A stretch of 13,878 nt of DNA. It comes from Candidatus Manganitrophaceae bacterium (GTDB taxonomy: Bacteria; Nitrospirota; Nitrospiria; SBBL01; Manganitrophaceae). A program made the position numbers and the translations under genes. The stretch lies in the NCBI GenBank assembly GCA_004297235.1, contig SCUR01000531.1:1-13878 (forward strand), given 5' to 3'. Under the pieces are notes generated by a model. It saw only the letters and a program-made list of their open reading frames with translations. It was not told the origin of the DNA and did no database searches. Positions within the stretch are counted from its first letter, which is position 1, and each line of letters opens with the position of its first letter. Below are positions 1 to 6,929 of the stretch, in pieces.

Positions 1-1
1 G

Positions 2-1132
2 ACGATCCACAAGGCAAACGGGCTGGAGTTCGACACCGTCTTCATGGTCGGCCTGATCGACGGGAAGTTTCCGAGCCGGGAGCGGAGCGACCGCATTGAG
101 CTGCCGGTGGAGCTGATTCAGGAGGAGCTTCCGCAGGGGGATTTCCACATTCAGGAAGAGCGGCGGCTATTCTATGTCGGGATGACCCGCGCGCGCCGGC
201 GGCTTTATCTCACCAGCGCCCGCGACATCGGCGGGGTCCGCGAGCGGAAGGTGAGCCCCTTTGTTTTAGAGGCGCTCAATCTTCCAATCCAGGCGGTCCC
301 TACGACGAAGGCATCGGCCCTAGAGGCGATCGCCCGGCACGGCGCGGTGGAGCAGCCCGATCTTTTCACCCGCCGCGCCCCCGCCTTGGACGAGCCGCTT
401 TACCTAACCCACTATCAGATCGACGATTATTCAACCTGCCCGCTCAAGTACAAGTACACTCACATTCTTCGGGTCCCGATCTATCAGCATCACGCCGTTC
501 TCTACGGAAACGCGATGCATCAGGCGGTGGCGGCGTATCTCTCGGCGAAGATGACCGATCAAACCATTCCATTCGAGGAAATCCTCATCGTGTTCAACCG
601 GGCCTGGCGGAGCGAGGGGTTCCTCAGCCGCCAGCATGAGGAGCAACGTCTTGCCGCGGGCCACGCGGCGCTCCGGCGGTTCTATGACGAGCAGGAGCGG
701 GGAGGCCGGAAGCCGACCTACATTGAGAAGGAGTTTTCATTTACCTTCGAGGGCAACCGGATTGCGGGGCGGTGGGACCGGGTCGATGAGACTCAGGATG
801 GCGGGGTGATCATCGATTACAAAACGGCCGAGGTTCATGATCAAAAAGCGGCCGATAAAAAGGCGAAAGAAAATCCGCAGCTGACCCTGTATGCCTGGGC
901 CTATCGGGAGCGGTTTGGGACGTTGCCGGTGCGGGTGGAGCTGCATTTTTTGGATTCGGGGTTTGTCGGAACGGCGGTCCGGAAAGAGAAAGAGATCGAG
1001 AAGATGCAGGAGAAGATCCGCGTCGTCGCGGAGGGGATTCGGAAGGAAGATTTCGAGGCCCGCCCAACCTATATTGCTTGCCAGTATTGCGCCTACCAGG
1101 ATATCTGCCCGAACACCGCGGGAGCGGAGTAG
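2..1132 (+). CDS. UvrD/PcrA-family helicase with C-terminal PD-(D/E)XK iron-sulfur nuclease, 3' part only
   Basis: The reading frame is open from the left edge, so the N-terminal helicase motifs are outside the window. The first visible residues (TIHKANGLEFDTVF) are superfamily 1 helicase motif V, and EERRLFYVGMTRARRRLYL (in-frame ATG at 44 counted as residue 1: about 38-56) is motif VI, so the motor half looks active. The rest is a Cas4/AddB-like nuclease: YGNAMHQAV (H159), GRWDRVD (D245) and IIDYKTAE (D258, K260) followed by QLTLYAWAY form the PD-(D/E)XK core. Cys132 lies just before the nuclease and Cys346, Cys349 and Cys355 (CQYCAYQDIC) after it, the four-cysteine pattern that holds a 4Fe-4S cluster in AddB-type nucleases. 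The family unwinds and trims DNA ends in recombinational repair. Whether it has an AddA/AddB-type partner cannot be seen here. It ends with TAG. Confidence 0.9.
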   Translation, partial: TIHKANGLEFDTVFMVGLIDGKFPSRERSDRIELPVELIQEELPQGDFHIQEERRLFYVGMTRARRRLYLTSARDIGGVRERKVSPFVLEALNLPIQAVPTTKASALEAIARHGAVEQPDLFTRRAPALDEPLYLTHYQIDDYSTCPLKYKYTHILRVPIYQHHAVLYGNAMHQAVAAYLSAKMTDQTIPFEEILIVFNRAWRSEGFLSRQHEEQRLAAGHAALRRFYDEQERGGRKPTYIEKEFSFTFEGNRIAGRWDRVDETQDGGVIIDYKTAEVHDQKAADKKAKENPQLTLYAWAYRERFGTLPVRVELHFLDSGFVGTAVRKEKEIEKMQEKIRVVAEGIRKEDFEARPTYIACQYCAYQDICPNTAGAE

Positions 1133-1156
1133 GCGGATTGAGAAGATCAGGCGCTT

Positions 1157-1176
1157 TCCCGATTAAACATTCGGGA
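1157..1176 (+). terminator. Hairpin 24 nt after the helicase gene, possible terminator
   Basis: A perfect 6-bp inverted repeat, TCCCGA and TCGGGA, is separated by an 8-nt AT-rich loop. No U-tract follows, so Rho-independent termination is doubtful. It is the only structure I see between the helicase stop and the next promoter. Confidence 0.3.
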
Positions 1177-1218
1177 GTGATGTCCTAAAATCTATAATGA
1201 GTCACTACTTAAAACAGG

Positions 1219-1248
1219 TTGACTTTTTGTAGCCCTCCAGAATACATT
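1219..1248 (+). promoter_or_regulatory. Sigma70-like promoter of the small secreted protein gene
   Basis: TTGACT (1219-1224) and TACATT (1243-1248) are 18 nt apart in an AT-rich stretch. Initiation would fall near 1255, giving a leader of about 30 nt that carries AGGAGGG at 1274-1280. The TTG of this -35 box is in frame with the downstream gene but would lie upstream of the transcript start, so it is not a start codon. Confidence 0.55.
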
Positions 1249-1284
1249 AATTGGGCATATTTGATTATAAAACAGGAGGGATCG

Positions 1285-1551
1285 ATGATGAAAAAAAGTT
1301 TCGGTTTGGTCAGTCTGTTTGTTTTGTTGATGGGGCTCACTGGTATTGGTTCCGCCGGGCAGATCACGGGGGAGATCGTTAAGATCGACGGCGAGATGGT
1401 TTCCGTAAAAGACAGCTCAGGAAAAGTTCAGCAGATCCATGTTGATCCGAAAGGAACAAAGAAATCGGGTGACCTCAAGGTAGGAGCCAAGGTGAAGGCG
1501 GATGTCCAGGACAATGGACATGCCAATTCGGTTGAGGTTGAGAAAAAGTAA
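1285..1551 (+). CDS. Small secreted or periplasmic protein with a short beta-rich domain
   Basis: The product is 88 residues. Residues 1-24 form a signal peptide: MMKK, a hydrophobic core (FGLVSLFVLLMGL) and a GSA|G cleavage site after Ala24. The mature part of about 64 residues alternates short strands (QITGEIVKIDGEMVSVKDS, KVQQIHVD, LKVGAKVKADV, ANSVEVEKK), a pattern resembling the small DUF5666/OB-like domains found in secreted proteins. It has no cysteines or catalytic signature. The start is ATG 1285 or the adjacent ATG 1288; AGGAGGG at 1274-1280 lies 4 or 7 nt upstream respectively. The gene is monocistronic, with its own promoter and a hairpin downstream. I do not recognise a specific function; the export call is firmer than the fold. 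Confidence 0.75.
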   Translation: MMKKSFGLVSLFVLLMGLTGIGSAGQITGEIVKIDGEMVSVKDSSGKVQQIHVDPKGTKKSGDLKVGAKVKADVQDNGHANSVEVEKK

Positions 1552-1579
1552 CCTGGATCATCTATTAAATTGATGGGCG

Positions 1580-1611
1580 CCCTCTCTTCCGTCTCCGGGT
1601 GGAGGGGAGGG
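1580..1611 (+). terminator. GC-rich hairpin after the small secreted protein gene
   Basis: The arms CCCTCTCTTCC (1580-1590) and GGAGGGGAGGG (1601-1611) pair over 11 positions with two G-U wobbles around a 10-nt loop. It starts 28 nt after the stop codon. No U-tract follows, so it may act as a transcript-end stabiliser or a weak terminator. Confidence 0.4.
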
Positions 1612-1707
1612 GGATCATCCGCAATTTAGCAAAATCTCCTCAGGGAAGGGAACCCCGCTCCAATATTTTCATCCCCGCGTTCCGCGTCAATCCTTCGCAT
1701 ATCTTAC

Positions 1708-1726
1708 GCTGTCGGTTCCAGACAGC
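1708..1726. terminator. Short hairpin in the convergent gap, near the end of the dehydrogenase gene
   Basis: GCTGTC (1708-1713) and GACAGC (1721-1726) form a perfect 6-bp stem with a 7-nt loop. It lies 33 nt beyond the minus-strand dehydrogenase stop. On the plus strand it is followed by TAAACAAATTTTC and on the minus strand by no U-tract, so termination in either direction is only possible. The remainder of 1552-1758 holds no gene I can support. Confidence 0.3.
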
Positions 1727-1758
1727 TAAACAAATTTTCACATTGAAGCATGTCCCTT

Positions 1759-2709
1759 CTAGGGCCGCAGCAACACCTTCAACACCCCACGCTCCGCCGC
1801 TTTCCGAAACGCCTCTTTTCCTTTCTTCAACGGAAAGACCTCCGTAATCAACGGATAAACATCGACCTTCTTTTGAGCGAGCGCTTCCAGCGCCGGTTGG
1901 AACGGCCCGCAGCGGGAGCCGATCAACGTGACCTCGTCGATGACCACTTTGGCGAGATCGACTTTGGGGCGGCCGGCGCAGGTCGTCTTCAGAACGATCG
2001 TTCCTTGGGGGCGGACCAGTTGTTGGGCGAGGTCGAAGCCTTTCGAGGAGCCGGTGGCGTCGATGACGATGTCGGAGAGATGTTGGAGAGGAGCGGTCTG
2101 ATCGAGGGAGAGCGACGGAACGTCCCAGCGATCCAAGAGCGCCTTGCGTTCGGCGTGGCGGCCGACCACGACCAGCCGGCAGCGATCTTTCAGAACTTGT
2201 GCGATCAGAAGCCCAAGCTTGCCGTCGCCGAGGAGCGTCACGCGATCTTCGGAGCGAATCGAAATCTGCTCGGTGATCCGAAAGGCGGCGGCCAGCGGTT
2301 CGGTGAAGACCGCCTCTTCGTCGGTGAGATTTTCCGGAACCGGGTGGAGGTTTTGGACCGGCAGGGAGAGCTGTTCTGCGAAGCTGCCGTCTCGCCCAAG
2401 GATACCAAGAACGGTCCGATGGGAGCAGTGGTTTCGCATGTTTCGGACGCAGAAGCAGCATTCGCCGCAGGCGGCGTTGATCTCGCCGACCACCCTTCTC
2501 CCGATCCAGTTCGGATCGGGGGCCGCTTCGACCACGCCGACGAACTCGTGGCCGAGGACCCCTTCAAAACCCATGTAGCCCTTCGCAATCTCCAGGTCGG
2601 TGCTGCAGATTCCAGCGAGGGAAACGCGGATGCGGGCTTCGTTTGATTCCGAGGGAGGCGGAAGGTTTTTGCGGAGGGTCAGGGTTTTCTTAAAGGAGAG
2701 TCCCTGCAT
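1759..2709 (-). CDS. Zinc-dependent medium-chain (MDR) alcohol dehydrogenase-like protein
   Basis: The product is 316 residues, slightly shorter than the usual 340-350 for the family. The GroES-like N-terminal domain carries the catalytic zinc ligands Cys35 (GICSTD), His54-Glu55 (GHEF) and Glu137 (TEPLA). It also has the four-cysteine structural zinc lobe, Cys81, Cys84, Cys87 and Cys95. A Rossmann domain follows, with the nucleotide loop LLGDGKLG (about 159-166), so an NAD(P)-linked oxidation of an alcohol or polyol is expected; the substrate cannot be read from sequence. It starts 3 nt after the DUF3467 stop codon and has no Shine-Dalgarno of its own, which suggests translational coupling as the last gene of the rmuC unit. 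I see no functional logic linking it to rmuC. Confidence 0.85.
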   Translation of the reverse strand: MQGLSFKKTLTLRKNLPPPSESNEARIRVSLAGICSTDLEIAKGYMGFEGVLGHEFVGVVEAAPDPNWIGRRVVGEINAACGECCFCVRNMRNHCSHRTVLGILGRDGSFAEQLSLPVQNLHPVPENLTDEEAVFTEPLAAAFRITEQISIRSEDRVTLLGDGKLGLLIAQVLKDRCRLVVVGRHAERKALLDRWDVPSLSLDQTAPLQHLSDIVIDATGSSKGFDLAQQLVRPQGTIVLKTTCAGRPKVDLAKVVIDEVTLIGSRCGPFQPALEALAQKKVDVYPLITEVFPLKKGKEAFRKAAERGVLKVLLRP

Positions 2710-2712
2710 CGA

Positions 2713-3027
2713 TCACAAATAGAGCCCTTGGTACGGGTTCCCCTTGTCCGGCTCGCCGGAAACCTTGATCGTGCCGAAGCGCTGCTCATAACGCTGGATG
2801 TTTTCCTGAAGGGCCGCCAGAAAGCGTTTGGCGTGGGCGGGGCTGGTGATGATGCGCGATCGCACCTTCGCCTTCGGCGCTTGCGGCTGAATGTAAATGA
2901 AGTCCATGACAAATTCCGTCTCGCTGTGGGTCAACAGGGCGAGGTTCGTATAGACTCCCTGAGAGGTGGCATCGTCGATTTCGACCTGAACTTGAACAGG
3001 GGGCTGCGATTGTTGTCCGTTCGACAT
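2713..3027 (-). CDS. DUF3467 family protein
   Basis: The product is 104 residues, about the full length of the family. It matches the DUF3467 pattern from memory: VEIDDATSQGVYTNLALLTH near residue 15, then EFVMDFIYIQPQAPKAKVRSR, then the TSPAHAKRFLAALQENIQRYE helix and a short C-terminal FGTIKV strand. There is no signal peptide or membrane segment, so it should be cytosolic. Function is not established for the family. The start ATG at 3027 is preceded by TAAGGA with a 7-nt spacer. It lies 27 nt after rmuC and 3 nt before the dehydrogenase gene, in one apparent transcript. Confidence 0.85.
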   Translation of the reverse strand: MSNGQQSQPPVQVQVEIDDATSQGVYTNLALLTHSETEFVMDFIYIQPQAPKAKVRSRIITSPAHAKRFLAALQENIQRYEQRFGTIKVSGEPDKGNPYQGLYL

Positions 3028-3054
3028 GAATGCGTCCTTATTTTAAAAGTTGTT

Positions 3055-4203
3055 TTAATCGAATAAAGCGGGTCGGGCCAGCTCTTCCTTTGGTAAGGCG
3101 ACCTTCACCTTCGGGTCCGCGATCTTTGCATCCGCGCTGTCGTGATCGATCGTGACGAGGCGGTCGCCGAGCCGGTCAAGCTTCTTGGAGGCCTCTTCAT
3201 ATTTTCCGCGCGTGTTGGAGAGGTGCTTCCCGATGACGTCGAAGTCTTCCTTGAATTTGAAGAAGTCCCCCGAGAGCCGCTGCAGGCGCTGGTGGATCTC
3301 CTGCGCCGACTTCTCGATCCGCAACCCCCGAAAGCCGAGGACAATCGCTTGAAGATAAGCGTAGAACGAATTAGGGGAGACAGGGATCACCCGCTTCGAG
3401 AGAGCATAGCTGCAGAGGCTCTTGTCGTCGCCGAACGCTTCATCCTTGATGATCGTTTCGTAATATACATTCTCGGCGGGAATATACATCAGCGCGAAGT
3501 CGTAGGTTCCCTCGTCGGGGAGGATATATTTCGCCGCGATCGCGTCGATGTGCTTTTTCACATCGGTGAGAAACCGCTTCCGATGGGCCTTCTTCTCCTC
3601 CTCGGCGGCGGTTTCGATCATCTTCTTGAAATTTTCGAGCGGAAACTTGGAGTCGACCGAGACCAGCCCCGGTCCCAGCGTAATCACGGCATCGACCGCT
3701 TCATTGCTCTTAAAACGATACTGCAGGCTGAAATGGGTCGGCGGGAGGACCTGGGCGAGGAGCTCGCCTAAAAAAAGCTCGCCGAGGCTGCCGCGCAGCT
3801 TGGGGGCGCGGAGGATCTCCTGCAATGAAGAGATATCTTTCCCGACCTCATAGACCTGCTGGGTCGCTTTGGTGAGCTCTCCGAGGTTTTGCTTCACCTC
3901 GCCGACGACGCGGGCCGCGTTATCGAGACGGGTGCCGATCTGGCCGGTGGCCGAGGTGAGCTGCTGATTCACCGATTGAAGTTGGGAATTGACCTGGGTC
4001 GTGATCTGAGAAAGCTGCTGCTGCACGACCTGGGTGTTGGTGGCCAGCGCTTCTGAGAGCTGCTGGCGCAGCTGATCGACCTGCTGCTGCATCACCAGCA
4101 TCCCGGCGTCCGGCCCTTGCACCGGCGGCTTGAAGGAGCGGACGAGGAGCACCAGAAGAAGAATCACCAAGACCCCGAGGAGAACGAGAATCCCCATTTC
4201 CAT
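3055..4203 (-). CDS. rmuC: DNA recombination protein RmuC
   Basis: The product is 382 residues. An N-terminal membrane anchor (MEMGILVLLGVLVILLLVLL) is followed by a Gln-rich coiled coil at about residues 35-115 and the RmuC nuclease-like domain at about 125-360. Key positions are Glu142 (GSLGEL), Asp171 (EAVDAVI) and Asp184-Ser-Lys186 (VSVDSKFPLENF), the PD-(D/E)XK-like core, then YDFALMYIPAENVYYE. RmuC proteins are thought to limit recombination at inverted repeats and act on DNA near the membrane. I chose ATG 4203 because AGGAG lies 9 nt upstream and the promoter at 4234-4263 would put the transcript start near 4227. The longer frame begins with a TTG that is part of the -35 box. It is the first gene of the rmuC-DUF3467-dehydrogenase unit. 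Confidence 0.9.
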   Translation of the reverse strand: MEMGILVLLGVLVILLLVLLVRSFKPPVQGPDAGMLVMQQQVDQLRQQLSEALATNTQVVQQQLSQITTQVNSQLQSVNQQLTSATGQIGTRLDNAARVVGEVKQNLGELTKATQQVYEVGKDISSLQEILRAPKLRGSLGELFLGELLAQVLPPTHFSLQYRFKSNEAVDAVITLGPGLVSVDSKFPLENFKKMIETAAEEEKKAHRKRFLTDVKKHIDAIAAKYILPDEGTYDFALMYIPAENVYYETIIKDEAFGDDKSLCSYALSKRVIPVSPNSFYAYLQAIVLGFRGLRIEKSAQEIHQRLQRLSGDFFKFKEDFDVIGKHLSNTRGKYEEASKKLDRLGDRLVTIDHDSADAKIADPKVKVALPKEELARPALFD

Positions 4204-4233
4204 GAAGCGCCGCTCCTGTTCGGTATTTCGTTC

Positions 4234-4263
4234 ATTAGTACCGAATTGGGGGGAGGAAGTCAA
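4234..4263 (-). promoter_or_regulatory. Sigma70-like promoter of the rmuC unit
   Basis: Read on the minus strand, TTGACT (4263-4258) is followed after 17 nt by TACTAAT (4240-4234). The predicted start near 4227 leaves a leader of about 24 nt containing AGGAG before ATG 4203. Confidence 0.6.
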
Positions 4264-4333
4264 ACGAAATTTGTGGATAAGGGGCGGCGTTTCACCGGAA
4301 CACCTCTACATATGGTATATTTTCGACAATTTC

Positions 4334-4362
4334 TTTACAACACCTTTTCCCTGTGTTACCTT
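4334..4362 (+). promoter_or_regulatory. Sigma70-like promoter abutting the glpQ-like gene, possibly leaderless
   Basis: TTTACA (4334-4339) and TACCTT (4357-4362) are separated by 17 nt, and a TG dinucleotide one base upstream of the -10 gives an extended -10. Only 6 nt separate the -10 from ATG 4369, so transcription would begin at about the start codon. No Shine-Dalgarno precedes that ATG, which agrees with a leaderless message. Confidence 0.4.
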
Positions 4363-4368
4363 TCACGC

Positions 4369-5091
4369 ATGAATAAAAAGACGGTCATCTGGGCCCACCG
4401 CGGCGCCTCCGGCCATGCACCGGAGAATACCCTTGTTGCTTTCGAGAAGGCGATGGCGATGGGGGCCGACGGCATTGAGTGCGATCTGCGCGAGAGCCGG
4501 GAGGGAGATCTGGTCGTCTTTCACGATCCGACCGTCAAGCGACTCACCGGGCAGAGCGGGCGGGTGGTCGATCTGACCCTCTCCGAGTTGAAGCGGCTCG
4601 ACATCGGGAGCTGGTTCGCTCCTTCCTTTGCGGGGCAGACGGTCCTTACGGCGGCGGAGCTGATCGATAAAGTCCCGCCCCCCTTCCTGCTGAACCTGGA
4701 GATCAAGGCGGCTTCTCCTCAGAAGGTCGTCGATCTGATCCAAAAGAAAGGAACGGCCGATCGGGTCATCGTCTCGTCGTTCGACCATATCCTCCTCAAA
4801 AAAGTCCGAAGCCTCCACCCTACCCTTCCGATCGGCTGCCTGGTCGACCGAGAGCCGTTGAAAAAGATCGTGCCGGAGGCCCGTCGCCTGGAGGCGGTCT
4901 CCATCCATTTCCCTTCTAAACGGGTGACTTCGGAGCTGGTTCAACAGACGCATCAGGCGGGATTTAAGGTTTATGTCTACACCGTCAATGACCCCGCTCA
5001 GATGACCTCTTTGATCGATTTCGGCGTCGACGGCCTCTTTACCAATTACCCCGATCGACTGGCCGAGATACTAAGTAAAAAGAAGGAGTAA
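4369..5091 (+). CDS. Glycerophosphodiester phosphodiesterase (GlpQ/UgpQ family)
   Basis: The product is 240 residues, matching the short cytoplasmic UgpQ-type enzymes, and has no signal peptide. The GDPD TIM-barrel motifs are all present: His10-Arg11 (HRGASGHAPENT, with Glu19), Glu37 and Asp39 (GIECDLRES), His52-Asp53 (FHDPTV), Glu111 and Lys113 (NLEIK), and near the C terminus VYTVND and LFTNYPDRL. The enzyme hydrolyses glycerophosphodiesters from phospholipid turnover to glycerol 3-phosphate and an alcohol, using a divalent metal. ATG 4369 is chosen because the HRG motif begins 9 residues later, as is usual; the open frame extends upstream but through the divergent promoter region. Its upstream neighbour rmuC is divergent. 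The next gene has its own promoter-like sequence 27 nt downstream. Confidence 0.9.
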   Translation: MNKKTVIWAHRGASGHAPENTLVAFEKAMAMGADGIECDLRESREGDLVVFHDPTVKRLTGQSGRVVDLTLSELKRLDIGSWFAPSFAGQTVLTAAELIDKVPPPFLLNLEIKAASPQKVVDLIQKKGTADRVIVSSFDHILLKKVRSLHPTLPIGCLVDREPLKKIVPEARRLEAVSIHFPSKRVTSELVQQTHQAGFKVYVYTVNDPAQMTSLIDFGVDGLFTNYPDRLAEILSKKKE

Positions 5092-5118
5092 GCGGGCTTT
5101 CTTCCCCTAAAATCGTAC

Positions 5119-5148
5119 TTGCGGATCGGCTTCCGGCGGTGTTATCAT
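5119..5148 (+). promoter_or_regulatory. Promoter-like sequence before the ATP-grasp-like gene
   Basis: TTGCGG (5119-5124) and TATCAT (5143-5148) are 18 nt apart; the -10 matches consensus at 5 of 6. Initiation near 5155 would give a leader of about 20 nt holding GGAG at 5163-5166. This would put the in-frame TTG at 5119 outside the transcript. Confidence 0.45.
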
Positions 5149-5175
5149 CAATCATTGTCTTTGGAGACTTCGACG

Positions 5176-6618
5176 TTGTCCAAGGCTTTTGAGCCTCCAC
5201 CTGATCCATCGAAAGAGGAGCCCATTCAGAAAAAGAGCCACGCGATCCGGGGCACCCTGATTCAAGAGGGTCTTTTTAAGCCCGAAGGGGCTACAGCGGC
5301 CGGAAACGACCTCTGGAGGATCGCCACCGAGCCATATTGGATTACAAAAGAGGAGTTGGATTTTCTAGAAACGCTTGGAAACCAGCTCCTTTCTTTTTAC
5401 CAGGCGGCCAATCGGCTCTACCTCGACAGTGTTCATGGGAAAGTTCCCCATTGGGTCGCCGATTATCTCGACCAGGGAAAACCGGAAACGGTTGTCGAAT
5501 ATGGCCGGATGAACCGGTTTAAACAAGATCTGCCGGGGATTATCCGGCCCGATCTGATCCCGACCGAAGAGGGGATGATCGCCACGGAGCTCGATGCCGT
5601 TCCGGGCGGCATGGGGCTGACGGCGGGGCTTTCGGTCGTTTATGCGGGGCAAGGGGAGCTTCCGGTCGGATCGACCGACGGCATGGTGGCCGGGTTCGAA
5701 TGGATGATCCGGTCCCAGGCCGCCGAAGAGAATCCGCTTTTGGCGATCATCGTCTCCGATGAGTCGAAAGATTACCGTCCCGAGATGGAGTGGCTGGGAC
5801 GGGCGCTCAACCGGCGGGGGCTTCGGACGCGGGTGCTTCATCCGAGAGAGGTCCACTTTACCGAGGAAGGTCTCTGGGCCGACATGGAGGGAAAGCGGGA
5901 GCGGATCGATATCCTCTACCGTTTTTTCGAGCTCTTCGATCTGAAAAACATCCCGAAGTCGGAGCTGATCCTTTACGCCGCCAAGAAGAAGCTCGTTGCC
6001 CTGACGCCGCCGCCGAAGGCGTTCCTGGAAGAGAAAAGCCTCTTCGCCCTATTCCATCACCCGGTGCTGAAAGAGTTTTGGCTTCGGCATTTGGGAGAGG
6101 CGACCGTGGCCCAGCTCCGGCGGATCTTTCCGAAAACCTGGATCATCGATCCGCGCGAAGTGCCGCCCCATGCAATCATCCCCGACCTCACGCTCGAAGG
6201 ACAGCCGGTCACCGACTTTCGGCAGCTCGGGGGGGCGACGCAGAAGGAGCGGCAGCTGATCATCAAGCCGTCCGGTTTTTCGGAGCTCGCCTGGGGAAGC
6301 CGAGGGGTGGTTGCGGGCCACGATCATCCGGAAGAAGAATGGAAAGGGGCGATCGATCGGGCGCTGCAGAGTTTCCCGACGACGCCGTACATTCTTCAGA
6401 AATTCCACAAAGGGAGGAAGGGGATGGTCCGCTATTATGATTTCGAAGGGGAGCGGGTCGTCTCGATGGAAGGACGGGCGCGGCTTTCGCCCTATTATTT
6501 CGTCGATGGAAAAGAGGCGAAGCTCGGCGGGATTCTGGCCACCGTTGTTTCCACCGAGAAAAAGCTGATTCATGGGATGGTCGACGCGGTCATCGCGCCC
6601 TGCGCGGTCGCACCATAG
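5176..6618 (+). CDS. Circularly-permuted ATP-grasp-like protein of unknown function
   Basis: The product is 480 residues. I do not recognise a named enzyme, but several stretches recall the circularly permuted ATP-grasp and glutathionylspermidine-synthase-like group. An early block reads IIRPDLIPTEEGMIATELDA followed by a Gly-rich VPGGMGL (about 5539-5620). In the middle, ILYRFFELFDL is followed by a segment ending TPPPKAFLEEKSLFALF (5911-6051). Later LIIKPSGFSELAWGSRGV (about 6256-6309) resembles a nucleotide-binding Lys-Pro/Gly loop. The C terminus has an HGMVDAVIAPC sequence. If ATP-grasp, it would ligate a carboxylate to an amine or thiol. TTG 5176 is preferred, with GGAG 9 nt upstream and a promoter just before; in-frame TTG codons at 5155 and 5161 are alternatives. 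A glutaredoxin-like gene follows after 21 nt and kamA after that. Confidence 0.65.
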   Translation: MSKAFEPPPDPSKEEPIQKKSHAIRGTLIQEGLFKPEGATAAGNDLWRIATEPYWITKEELDFLETLGNQLLSFYQAANRLYLDSVHGKVPHWVADYLDQGKPETVVEYGRMNRFKQDLPGIIRPDLIPTEEGMIATELDAVPGGMGLTAGLSVVYAGQGELPVGSTDGMVAGFEWMIRSQAAEENPLLAIIVSDESKDYRPEMEWLGRALNRRGLRTRVLHPREVHFTEEGLWADMEGKRERIDILYRFFELFDLKNIPKSELILYAAKKKLVALTPPPKAFLEEKSLFALFHHPVLKEFWLRHLGEATVAQLRRIFPKTWIIDPREVPPHAIIPDLTLEGQPVTDFRQLGGATQKERQLIIKPSGFSELAWGSRGVVAGHDHPEEEWKGAIDRALQSFPTTPYILQKFHKGRKGMVRYYDFEGERVVSMEGRARLSPYYFVDGKEAKLGGILATVVSTEKKLIHGMVDAVIAPCAVAP

Positions 6619-6639
6619 AAAGGAAAAGCTAGCCCGGCA

Positions 6640-6885
6640 ATGGAAAAAATGAAATTGTATGACCTGGATTCCTGTCCTTATTGTCGGATGGTGCGGGATA
6701 AACTAGAGGAGCTTGGACTGGAATACGAGAAGATCGCCGTTCCTTCCTATCGGCCGAACCGGAAGGAGGTCTTCGAGGTCTCGGGCCAATATTTGGTGCC
6801 GGTGCTGGTCGACGGGGATGTCGTCCTGGATGATGAGGATGAAATCATCGTCTACCTGGAGAAAAAATACGGACAGCAGCCCTGA
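6640..6885 (+). CDS. Glutaredoxin-like protein (CPYC, thioredoxin fold)
   Basis: The product is 81 residues, the size of a single glutaredoxin or GST N-terminal domain. The redox pair Cys12-Pro-Tyr-Cys15 follows the first strand (KLYDLDSC). The cis-proline is Pro54 (YLVPVLV), and DGDVVLDDEDEIIVYLEKKY is the strand plus final helix with the acidic ED pair common to GST_N/glutaredoxin proteins. The expected role is a thiol-disulfide reduction using glutathione or another low-molecular-weight thiol in the cytosol. The gene starts 21 nt after the ATP-grasp-like gene and kamA begins 44 nt downstream, so co-transcription is likely. The ribosome site is weak (AAAGGAAA about 16 nt upstream); ATG 6649 is an alternative start. 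Confidence 0.85.
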   Translation: MEKMKLYDLDSCPYCRMVRDKLEELGLEYEKIAVPSYRPNRKEVFEVSGQYLVPVLVDGDVVLDDEDEIIVYLEKKYGQQP

Positions 6886-6929
6886 CGAAGGGCGGGCCTT
6901 TCTATCTTAATGAGAGGGGAGTAATCGCT

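Noticed and set aside
1750..2646. 298-codon plus-strand open frame
   Set aside because: It is antisense to the dehydrogenase, which retains all its zinc ligands and Rossmann motif.
3141..3149. Clusters of GATCGATCG-like palindromes through the window
   Set aside because: GATC-rich codons (Asp, Ile, Arg) are frequent throughout, so these fit codon usage and not a specific site.
4204..4263. N-terminal extension of RmuC from TTG 4263
   Set aside because: That TTG is part of a well-formed -35 box and has no ribosome site, whereas ATG 4203 has AGGAG 9 nt upstream.
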